Below are positions 24,028 to 33,781 of a DNA stretch of 64,000 bases, piece after piece (within the stretch, counting starts at the first letter, position 1; every line of letters begins with the position of its first letter). This DNA comes from Echinarachnius parma (taxonomy: Eukaryota; Echinodermata; Echinoidea; Clypeasteroida; Echinarachniidae), in contig JBAMJV010003309.1 of the NCBI GenBank assembly GCA_037951105.1, positions 42,572-106,571 of the forward strand, given 5' to 3'. Below the pieces are notes generated by a model, which was given only the letters and a program-made list of their open reading frames with translations, ran no database searches and was not told the DNA's origin. The position numbers and the translations under genes are program-made.

Positions 24028-24895
24028 GATTAGATAGAGGGATAATCAGCAACTATCTAAAAACTCATTTCGTAGGTTTCAGAGAAGCGGAAGCATTTAA
24101 AAAAACAAATTTGAACGGCTGGTTCAAAATAAACGAATAATTGTGGGGTCCCACATCTATTACAAATGTTATGTCTATAGATATTTCAGCCATTTCTAAA
24201 CCGATTTAGATCAAATACATTTATTCTGTCATTACAAATGTATGCTTTTTCGATTTGACACTCAGTTTTTCTTTATCTCACAAAAAGTTATTTTGAGTGG
24301 CGCCCTCTACACCAAAACTCAACTATCCCTTTAACAGTTAGATTGAAAATCGTACTGCAAGAATTTGATGCATAGTAGCTATAATAGGGTATCCCTATTT
24401 GACTTGTTTTGTATTCCCGATCACCATACATAGTCGACTGCTCCTCTGGTTCGCCCTGTCTAAATGGTGGATCATGTAACGATGTGCCCGATCCCGACGA
24501 ATGCGATTGTGTGCCTGGATATAGTGGAGATATCTGTGAAACAAGTGAGTATCATATCATTTTGTTGGCTTAACAAATTGTAATCGTCAAAACTAAAATG
24601 GTTTATGCATTTTGTTTTACATTTATTGATATAGTTTTGATTATTTCCCTCTAATCGGGCATTGTTTATCATATTAGCATATCTACATACTATCGCTAAT
24701 AATTATGTGTTTCTAAAAAATTGTATTGATGTTTTCGAAAAAATGCTATGCTGTTTGAAAGAAATATTTCATCACAATTGAATTAGTTTTGTTAAATCAG
24801 TTTATTGCTTTTCACGTCGTATGTCTTTAAAATATGTTCAAGTAACGTGTCCTTGAATAACTAGGGTTTATGTATATATCACGCTGTGTTCACAC
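24028..24895 (+). repeat. Array unit U9 (partial)
   Basis: Begins inside the unit at the GATTAGATAGAGGG stretch, carries E9 and continues into the downstream intron until CACTTAA at 24,899, where unrelated sequence starts. Confidence 0.82.
24434..24544 (+). CDS. EGF-like exon E9 (short VPG form)
   Basis: 111 bases, phase 1-1, acceptor TAG at 24431-24433, donor GTGAGT at 24545. Six cysteines. It shares VPG and the short ETx ending with E3 only. It is the last EGF exon I can see before a 29-kb stretch without any. Confidence 0.86.
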
Positions 24896-24899
24896 TTAA

Positions 24900-26191
24900 A
24901 GGGACTTATTAACATTGTCCAAATCCTCAAAATAAAATTTTAATTCTAGGGGTTCCCTTATACATTGTTGTATTCGTATTAACAATAACATCATGAGACA
25001 GGTTTCGGTTTTTCAAATTTTCCTTTCGTTACAAAGATATGTATGATTGAAGTATTCAGATAAGAAAAACTCCGGGCGAGTTTTTCTTCCGTGTACAAAG
25101 TGAGTGCAGTGAGTTACTGAATATCACTTTGCATTTTCGCTCATTACTTGGCCATACAATGTCCATTTGACAATTTCCACACAATAAGCCAGTTCGTAGT
25201 TACAATCTGCGCATGCGCGAAATTACCGATCTAGACTTCCGGGTTCCATCGATCGTGAGAATTGATGGTGCTACACGTGCAATTGAATGCAACTTGTTTG
25301 TTTACGTTTTTAAGAAATGGATCTGGATCAAAATCAGCCCATCGTTTTTGTATTCAATATGTACTATTTCATAGACCAAGAACCGGTTTGATAGAATGTG
25401 TTATTCATGTGTAATGATGATATTTATTGATCAATAATTTCACCGAGCCTTGCTTGGCCTGGCTAGAACGTACGTACATAGCATTGTGCGGAGATTATTG
25501 TCTTCCGCTTGCTGCACTATATCCAACGCAAAAACAGTTTTTGCCGGCTGATTTCTCTCTCCATTTATTAGCAAATGCAAGCAAAATTTTGTTTATGTGA
25601 TCCACAATTTATATAAATTGATAATGATTACCGACTTTCTTGTTTTGAATACCGCAACATGTAGAAAGAAATATTATATCCCGTCTGTTTTCCTTGCCGA
25701 TGGCGTCCTAAAACATAGCGTTCAATTTTGAACGGTACATAATACGAATGGGCGGTATGCTTATCGCCCGCCTTGTAGCATTATTGCGTGTGAATGATTC
25801 ACCTGGATCATTCACAAGAAAGATGATTACAAGAAAGTTGATATGGAGAAAAATCGGTAAATTCTTGAATATACTTTACATCAAATGTGTTCTTTATGGG
25901 TTTATGCAGCTCGTATAATTTCCACTTTGATTTTAAGCATCTAATGTTTGTTTTATGCTGTCAAACTAAAATTATCCGGTAATATGACATGATACCATAC
26001 ACTTTACTGTACGTTGATGGCCCGTTGATCAGTGTTGATGGAGCATCGGACTACGCCCTCTGACGTCACCCAAGCTCCGTGGTCTAATTACGAACTGGCT
26101 TATACCCTGTGGACATATGAGATAACAACAATATACATTGCATCAACCATTCATCACTTTTTGCACATGTCAACAAAGTTACTAGATCCCT
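24900..26191. mobile_element. Possible TTAA-flanked insertion
   Basis: Flanked by TTAA at 24,896-24,899 and 26,192-26,195. The ends are imperfect inverted repeats, AGGGACTTATTAAC and AGGGATCTAGTAAC read inward. A second inner inverted repeat (AAGCCAGTTCGTAGTTAC near 25,190 and its complement near 26,090) lies inside. TTAA targets are used by piggyBac-type elements. No transposase is visible. The right flank is not array sequence, so the insertion is not proven by an empty site. Confidence 0.42.
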
Positions 26192-26195
26192 TTAA

Positions 26196-26510
26196 CCCTA
26201 AACAGACCATGGGCTATTTTGAACTTTAATTAAAAACCTGTATCGGGTTATTGTGGTGTGTGATAGATTGTATCGGTTGCGTGTGTGTTGTTGTTGTTGT
26301 GGTTGATGTCGACGACGACGGATGATTGATAAACACACACGGCAGTCACCTGCACCCAATACTAGTTTACTTATTAAATATACACAAGTTTGACGCTGGC
26401 TTCAGGCTGGCGTTTTCTAGAGTTAGGAAGGGGGTAGTTTTGATTGTTGCCCGAGAGCACTGATAACCGCATACAGTGTGCCGAGCAGGATTAGGCCGTT
26501 AGGATAATGT
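26196..26510. other. Unassigned sequence
   Basis: Contains short TG-rich and GAC-rich runs near 26,290-26,330. I see no gene, repeat end or RNA here. Confidence 0.5.
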
Positions 26511-26513
26511 TAA

Positions 26514-26725
26514 GCACGGTGCAGACAGAGCCGACTCGCCCTGATCCGACTGGATTTCAGTCAGGCTAGAGCCAGTTTCGCTCAGTCAGAGCTGATTCAA
26601 CATGTTCAGCATCGAATGACCTCTGACTGTCAGTTGACTGACTAAACCGGAGTCCTGAGCTGAGGCAACGTACTCAGTTAATCAGGCTGAAAACCAGTCG
26701 GATCGGGTCGAGTCAAAGTTTTATA
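26514..26725. mobile_element. Diverged MITE related to the element at 26,818
   Basis: Starts near GTGCAGACAGAGCCGACTC and ends near CCAGTCGGATCGGGTCGAGT, the same inverted-end words as the next element, but with many differences inside and weaker ends. An older copy of the same family. Confidence 0.68.
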
Positions 26726-26817
26726 GCAAATGCTGTATACATGCAGCTGCATGGGTGATATTTTTTTCAATTGACACTTGTGTATAATGTTAATGCAATG
26801 CAGAGCATGTCTGTGGT

Positions 26818-27048
26818 CTAAAGCCCTCTGCAGACAGAGCCGACTCAACCCGATCCGACTGGTTTCAACTCAGGCTAGAGTCGGACCCGGTCGGTCGGAT
26901 CCGATTCATCGTGTTGAATCGGCCCCAACTGGCATCCGACTGTCTCTCGACTGGCAAAATGTGTAACGCGAGGCAATATAAACTGAACCGATCCGATAGA
27001 AAACCAGTCGGATCGGGTCGAGTCGGCTCTGTCTGCAGAGGGCTTTAG
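26818..27048. mobile_element. MITE with long terminal inverted repeats
   Basis: 231 bp. The ends are inverted repeats of at least 46 bp, starting CTAAAGCCCTCTGCAGACAG and continuing with CGATCCGACTGG. No coding capacity. The target duplication is not clear, so the superfamily is not assigned. Confidence 0.82.
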
Positions 27049-27469
27049 TTGTGTGTCTGCGCCGGGCTTTTATTTCTGACTATTGATTTGTACCTGTGAG
27101 CTGTGAGTGTGTGCAGACGAAATTGGCCTTCAGGCTTCACGCAGCTCGCCTCGGTCCAGTCGATCACGGCGGCCGGGGGCGGCGTTGGCTTGCTGTTTGG
27201 CGCGTCGTTTGCTCGATGTCTATGGAAAAACCAGGGGGGAAAAGGGATCAATATATTGTAGAAATGTGTATGCACTGCATTTATGCCTGGTGCTGTTATT
27301 TGTTCTAAAAAGCAAGCATTCTTCTCACCTCTAAATTTTGTATGATGTAGTCATGCAAATTAAGGCTCAAAGGCAGCTAAACCTGGCCGGCTGTGAATCG
27401 AAACATGTGCATCGCATGCATATATATGTACGCGTACGTACACAGCATACAATTAGTTGTTATTAATGG
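27049..27469. other. Unassigned sequence
   Basis: Two overlapping short frames read across a GC-richer patch (27,100-27,300), but neither shows a family motif or a plausible splice context. I call no gene here. Confidence 0.5.
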
Positions 27470-28115
27470 GAAATTCCTCTTTTGCTAGCCAGATTTCAAA
27501 AGTTGCGAGGTTATTGTCTTATATGAAAGAAAATGTCATTTAGTAGCATGTCTGAACAAATTAGGGCTTGAAATCTCCTTTTCGTGGAGTTATAGACCTA
27601 AAACTAATAAACCGTCGTCCAACAATTAATTGTGCATTATATGTATATTCACCCAGTGAGGAAGTTCCTATACTGATTCCACGAAGTACCACAACGCTAT
27701 GCGTGACCCATACGTGACCCATACGTGACCCGCGCTAGCTACGTGACCCGCGCACAAGTAAGAATAGCATGACCGCACACTAGGCAAAATCACCAAACCT
27801 CGCTTAAACTGACTACATGTAATTACATATTCTTAATTTTTGAGATTTTTTTCGTGACATACCTTTACAAATGTCGGCTTCACAATACCTTTACAAGAAT
27901 AAGTACAATGTAGTTGTAATATTATGCTAAATCAGTTAAACTCTTTTATTGACCGATATATAGTCTGATGGATGGACGCATTCGTTTTTCATTCGTAGAA
28001 TCCAAATTATAGGGCTGTTCGATCTGATTTCTTTTTGTGTGTGTTTCATTCATCCCCATCCGTCAACTGGAAACTGTTCAGACGTTTTGTCAAAGAGGGA
28101 CTGTCCCTTTAAAGA
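27470..28115 (+). repeat. Isolated fragment of an A-type array unit
   Basis: Closely follows U1 from CCTCTTTTG at about 1829 through the GGGACTGTCCC stretch, without an EGF exon. The MITE site near 27,750 is empty (CGCGCACAAGTAAGAATAGC), and the CATACGTGACC word is duplicated. It is more diverged from the array than the units are from each other, so it separated earlier. Confidence 0.82.
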
Positions 28116-28415
28116 CGCATTAAGTTTATATTTACCATTTAGACTTTGAAACACACTAAAGATCTATTGCTAAATTAGAATTCTCACATAGATTTGTTCT
28201 AATTTGTGAATGGGTCTTTCTGTCATGGCATATATCTACATAAAGATTGAAAATAAAATCGGTGCAGAAAACATTAATAAAATGTGCTTCAAACAGAGAC
28301 TAGCCTTTCACTTCAATAGCTGATCGAGAGCTGCTGCAATGCAGGGCTGCATAATTAGAAAGAGATACAATCGAGTGTATGTTATAATTAATTGTAAGTC
28401 AGATCATGTGTTCTA
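28116..28415. other. Unassigned AT-rich sequence
   Basis: No gene, repeat end or RNA recognised. Confidence 0.5.
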
Positions 28416-29422
28416 CAGAGTGAGTCAGAAAAAATGTCCCATCTTTTAAAAGTTGTCTTGTTTGAAGTATGAACATTTAATCATGGGTTTTATGATATGT
28501 CTTGGTAGAGTTATCCTCCCAGCATATTTTGATACCCTTTTCATTTAAATCTCTGCACGCATGACTGAGCAAAAGGTAATCTTTAACAAAATGCAAAATC
28601 TCACTTGCGCCAAGTGGTTGGGTGAGGAATAAAACAGTGTTTTGAACAAAGACAGTCAGACAGACAGAAACACACACAGACATACACCCACGCACAGTAA
28701 CAATTGTTTCATAATGCAGTGTTAACATTTCTCCTTTTCTGATTAAGCATTGATTTTTAACAAGATCGCTGAATATTTAAGCGGCAATTCCCTGACAATC
28801 TTTCCCCTAACACATTCACCACCACCACCACCAACATCATCATCATGTGCACATAAATCCAATGTGCTATCTCAATACGTTGGTACAATAACACTAAAAA
28901 TGAATCTCGTTTATGTCTTTTGTTGGTTAACAATGGCAATGTACAATGGATGTCTGTGCTTTTGTTGTACTTGCCACCAAAGGCCTTGCCTGATTTGGCA
29001 GCAATTAATTATGTTGAGCCCTGTTTGAGTAGGACAAGTACTGGAATTATGGTTCGTCCTCAGTTCACCCCGCAACAGAGTTCATTTTTGGTCACCAAGT
29101 ATGCAATAACTTAGAGTGTAACATAAGTTTTGCAAGGGTTATACCGCCGTTATCCCAGTGTCCGGTGTCCCAGCAGTAAAAGTTATACATTCTTTCACAA
29201 TTTGTTTTAATCCTCACCCAGCCACTTGGCGCAAGTGTGATTTTGCAGTCTTCTACAGATTGTCTGATGTTCAGTGATGCGTGCAGAGATTCAAATGAAA
29301 AGGGTACCGAAATATGCTGGGAGGATAAATTTACCAAGACATATCATAAAACCATGATTAAATGTTCATACTTCAAACAAGACAACTTTTAAAAGATGGA
29401 ACATTTTTTCTGACTCACTCTG
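28416..29422. mobile_element. Mariner-type foldback element, 1 kb
   Basis: 1007 bp between TA duplications (28,414-28,415 and 29,423-29,424). Ends CAGAGTGAGTCAGAAAAAAT and complement. The inverted arms are about 220 bp each (28,416-28,645 and 29,200-29,422), including the CACTTGCGCCAAGTGG word. The middle holds CAC and CAT trinucleotide runs and no transposase frame. Non-autonomous. Confidence 0.86.
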
Positions 29423-29519
29423 TATATGTTTCTATATGTGCAAATATTCTTATTTTAAACACGCAAATGGTCTGACTTATAGTAAAATTGAAACTTACAA
29501 TCGATTGTAAAAGCCACAA

Positions 29520-29645
29520 ACCCCCTCCCCCCCCCCCCCCCCCGTGCCCCCACAAAACAAAACAAAAACAAGATATAGGCCTATAAAGTGGAAAACATCT
29601 CTATCATAAGGTAATAGAAAGCAGCAATGGGGGGGGGGGAGAGAG
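29520..29645. repeat. C-run and G-run pair
   Basis: A run of about 17 C at 29,527 and about 10 G at 29,629 with roughly 90 bp between. They may be inverted ends of a small element or low-complexity noise. Confidence 0.4.
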
Positions 29646-29822
29646 ACTAGAGTCTTTTTAGCTAAATAGCCTATGTCATACCGGCAAAATAAGACGGACT
29701 TGTGCTAATGATTAGTTACAGGCATAATCTGTCTTTCTGGAACGCGCAAATAAATGCCAGGTCATCTCATTGGTCTTGCCTGAGACTTCTCTTTAACAAG
29801 CCTCACAATATCCCCTATTAAT

Positions 29823-29990
29823 AGTATACAGTCAAACCTGTGTATACTGACCACCAAATGACCAAGGGGAAGTACGAAAAGTGGCAACTGTATCCATTGT
29901 TTTTCTCTGCAGGGGATCAATTACGGTTTATATGGCCACTAAGGCAGGTTGGCTGCTTTATAAACAGGTGGCCACTAAGACAGACTAGTT
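29823..29990. repeat. Dispersed repeat with GGCCACTAAG words
   Basis: Starts CAGTCAAACCTGTGTATACTG and contains two copies of GTGGCCACTAAG-like words. From memory, this type of sequence is common in marine invertebrate genomes; I could not check that here. No coding frame. Confidence 0.45.
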
Positions 29991-30112
29991 CCATAAACTG
30001 CACGGATATTTAGATTGACAAAGCAAACAAGAAGATACGGGAAGTAGCGAAATACTTCATTATATCATCACTTATAAGGAAATCACGTTTGTAGTTTGTA
30101 TAATTAGCCATA

Positions 30113-30121
30113 CATCCATCC

Positions 30122-30171
<50 letters not shown>

Positions 30172-30172
30172 A
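30113..30172. repeat. (ATCT)n microsatellite
   Basis: About 14 uninterrupted TATC repeats. Confidence 0.95.
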
Positions 30173-30204
30173 TTTATCTCTATCCTTACATCACTAAACG
30201 ACCA

Positions 30205-33200
30205 CTAGTAGAGCAGATAAGTGTAAATATCATGGAAATCGTTCAAAGTTTGATACAAGCAATATACTCCGTATGCAGACTACCTTAGGGACACTTTTTA
30301 GAAAAAACATTTTGACAAGCAAAAATCCAAGATGGCGGCCACTTTCCAAGATGGCCGCCAAAAAGCTATTTTTTGATATAAAAATTGACTGAGTTGGCCG
30401 ATTTTAATAATCTTGGTGTCGTTTTATATGTTTATTGACACGCTGAACACGATGGTGATACATTCGGACCATTTTCCCAAGATTGCCCCAAAAAGCTACT
30501 TTTTGATATAAAAATTGACTGAGTTCGTCGATTTTAATTATGTTGGTGTCAATTTCGATGTGTACTGATATGCTAAACCGATAATGACACATACGGACCC
30601 ATATGATGGCGAAACATCGACATGGCAGCCATTTTCCACGATGGCCACCCCAAAACTAATTGTTGATGTAAAAAATTAACGATTTTGCCAATTTTAATAA
30701 TCTTGGTGTCGAACTTTGCTTCTTGGAATGCTGGAAACGATTGTGATACATTTAACTAATTTACGTAATGGCTAAAATCCCTAATAGCCGCCCACTTCCA
30801 ATGTAACCGTCAACAATTTACTTTTGATATATACAAATTGACTGGGTTGATCGATTTTGATTAGATCCCGGTGCCTTTTGATGTTTCTTGATGTGCTGAA
30901 AACATTTGTGTTACACAAGGACCAAAACAATGGCGTAGCTAAGGGATATATGGCTATATAAACCACAGGGGGGGGGGGGGGGCACTCATGTATAATGTAA
31001 GACGGGTACGTGCCGCTTACAAAACCCCCGTTTTCACACCCGATTGCCACTCTCAAGATACCAGATTTTCCAAAATTGCCGCTCCATAGACCCCGGAATG
31101 ACTTGGCTAGGTAGTTGAGTAGCGTCGAGTCCATTATTCTTCTTCTAGTCAGCTCCTTGGACCACTATTTAAGGGTTTCCGTAGGTCTTTGGTAGCTCCA
31201 AGTCCATGTATTTTGTAGTTTTAGTCTGCTCCTTAGACCTCTTAACTCCCCTTTAATTGGTTTTTGTAGCTCCAAAACTCCTATAATATGTTGCTTGTAG
31301 TCAGCTCTTAAGACCCCCATATCAGAGTTCCGTGAGGCACACCCCGTCAAAATATTTGAGTGCCCCCCCCCCCCCCTACCTCGCATATAACCCCTCTTTA
31401 TGTAATGAATTCTTTTGTTCTTGATGTTTTGATAGGCTGCTCCTTTATTGCTATTTCCTATTCCGGAACGATCTCTTTACCTCATCCTGGTCCGTCCAAA
31501 CCCCTGGCCTCCTGAATATATGCCTAACATATTTATTAAGAGAATACTACGATTTTAATCATTAATAATGTATTGAGCGTTCATGTACAGTATGCATAAA
31601 ACAGCATTACACCCAGATCAATTCACATGTTCCCTTCTCAGTTGACATATGGCTTAATACTGGCTACGCCACGGACCGCTCTATATACAAAACACAACTG
31701 TATAGATTTTTGCAGCTTCCTTATTATCAGCTTTGGGTCATAGGGGCATAATATTACTGTTACAGTATCACACGTTACTATTAAATATGCCACATTGTAT
31801 AGATGGACACCGACACTGGTCACACCGGCCGTTCCTCCTTTTGATGATATCAGCCTTTATCTTTTCAGGGAACCATGGTCCAAAATATTGCTATTTCAAA
31901 TAAAAGGCAACATTTTTTGTATCCCAAAAGTTTCGAAAAATAGATTTCCATAACATTTATTAAATGTAGTGTCTACGACGTATGATATATATAAAGAACC
32001 TAATTATGCTGTCTGCATATCCATCCCCTTACCCATGCCTTTGAACCATTCCTGAAGCATGTTATGTACACATATCAGTGCAAATATAATAGTTTAGCAA
32101 CATCAAATGATGTGCATTATAGATCCTTAGTGTCTTGCATATGTACTTTATTTTAGAGGTTCATCCATTTCCTGGGATACGTTCAATTGCTTGCCCATTC
32201 TCTTATTAAAGTGGGACTGAATTTGCACTACTTTCTCATGGTGGTTGGTCAAATTAGCAGGTTTATCTTTACACCCTGAATGGTCATCATACTCGAGGAA
32301 ATGATGAGCCTGGAGTGGGCTATGACATGTTTTAGAGACTGACATACTTGGATCCATATAATGTAGGTGATATCTGGGTAACTAGTGTCCGAGTCAATGT
32401 GTTATAAATTATACTTACAACCCAAACTGAATCATTACAGAGAAGCAAATAACAGACCAAACTCTTACAAGATATGTTTGGGTATATATCGTAAAAAGGA
32501 CCATGGCGTTGCCAGTCTCAGGCTATGAGCCTAATGGGGGCTGGGAGGGTGGTGGTGGAGATTTGGACATGCTAACCGGGATGTGGGGGAAATAATTCAT
32601 TCAATGAAAAATGGACTCCAAACACGTTGAAATTAGTTTTTGCAATTGATTGATTTTATGCTGATATACACAGGTTCAGGGCAATCGTATTAAAAGTATT
32701 GGTGAACAAAAATGTATAAGGACCCTTAGTGTGTTCATAAGGATTTAAATCGTACAATTATTGTCACTCATTCATCTCAAAAGTCCAGAGGCATAACCAA
32801 AGGACTGCCAATGATGAGAGGGATGGCAAACAAAGTTTTAGGGCAATATTTCCTATAAGGTAGCAGCCTTTCCCGAAACATGAACAAGTAAAATCATGAT
32901 TCCCTAGGGAGAGATGGCTAATCCCTCCTTTATCCCCTAGCTACGCCATCTTGGAAAATGGCCGCCATGTTCGATTTTACCATTATTTAATGTAGATCTA
33001 TTAATTTGTATGAAAATAGTTTTCAGCTCATCCAAAAAACCTTTTAATCAGTACAAAGCTTATTAGAATCAGCCGACTCAGTCAGTTGAAAAATTGTAAA
33101 ATGCTTTTTGACAACCGTCTTGAAAAATGGCCGCCATGTTGGATTTTCGCCATTTTGTTTGTGGCAGCCATCTTGGATTTTCTCCATTATATTGGTCCGT

Positions 33201-33775
33201 TTGTATTACAATGGTTTTAAAAATAATTAACATTTAAATTGACACTAATAAGATTATTACAATCAGCCAACTCGGTCAATTTTTATATCAAAAAGGAGCT
33301 TTTGGCGACCATCTTGAATAAATAGCTGCCACCTTGGATTTTTGTCATCAAATGGGTCCGTATTATATCACCATCGTTTTTAGCATATCAAGAAACATAT
33401 AAATCAACACCGAGATTATCAAAACCGGCCAACTCAGTAAATTGTTATATTAAAAAGTAGCTTTTGGGGGCCATCCTGGAAAAATGGCGGCCATCTTGGA
33501 TTTTGGCCATCATATGGGTCCGTATGTATTACCATCGTATTCAGCATGTCAATAAACATAAAAAACGACACCACGATTATTAAAATCGGCCAACTCAGTC
33601 GATTTTTATATCAAAAAGTAGCTTTTTGGCGGGCATCTGGAAAATGGCCGCCATGTTGGAATTTTGTTTGTCTAAAAAAAATTTCTTTCTAAAAAGTGTC
33701 CCTAAGGTAGTCTGCATACGGAGTATGATGCTTGTATCAAACTTTGAACGATTATTACACTTATCTGCTCTACTA
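30205..33775. mobile_element. Large foldback element with mirrored tandem repeats
   Basis: The two ends are inverted: CTAGTAGAGCAGATAAGTG at 30,205 and its near complement at about 33,757-33,775, and the arms continue inward for at least 350 bp. Each arm is built from 135-160 bp tandem repeats marked by AAGATGGCGGCC, TTGATATAAAAATTGACTGA and AATCTTGGTGTCG, in opposite orientation on the two sides. The centre (about 30,930-32,950) has G and C runs and several ATGGCGTAGC words that look like hAT-type ends. No transposase is visible. Class unknown. Confidence 0.8.
30930..32948. mobile_element. Possible hAT-like insertion inside the foldback element
   Basis: Left end ATGGCGTAGCTAAGGGATA at 30,930; right end is the complement of ATGGCGTAGCTAGGGGATA at about 32,948. 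I could not find a matching 8-bp duplication. Another end of this kind (CTACGCCACGG) lies at about 31,672, so more than one element may be nested. Confidence 0.4.
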
Positions 33776-33781
33776 CACGTT

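Larger units (their letters stand above)
1..24895 (+). repeat. Tandem array of EGF-exon units (U1-U9)
   Basis: Nine copies of a unit, each holding one phase 1-1 EGF exon and its flanking intron DNA. Exon starts fall at 719, 3636, 7095, 9193, 12655, 14774, 18209, 20660 and 24434. Corresponding A exons are 5557 and 5581 bp apart and corresponding B exons 5560 and 5554 bp apart, so an A+B dimer of about 5.56 kb is the amplified block. Intron sequence is nearly identical between copies, which indicates recent duplication or ongoing homogenisation. The unit start used here is arbitrary because it is set by the first base of the window; the array probably continues to the left. Confidence 0.93.

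Noticed and set aside
28750-29028. Overlapping frames on both strands inside the 1-kb mariner-type element
   Set aside because: They lie between inverted arms, include CAC and CAT repeats and show no transposase motif.
29823-29990. Possible small RNA gene suggested by paired GTGGCCACTAAG words
   Set aside because: No promoter boxes or recognised fold; better explained as a dispersed repeat.
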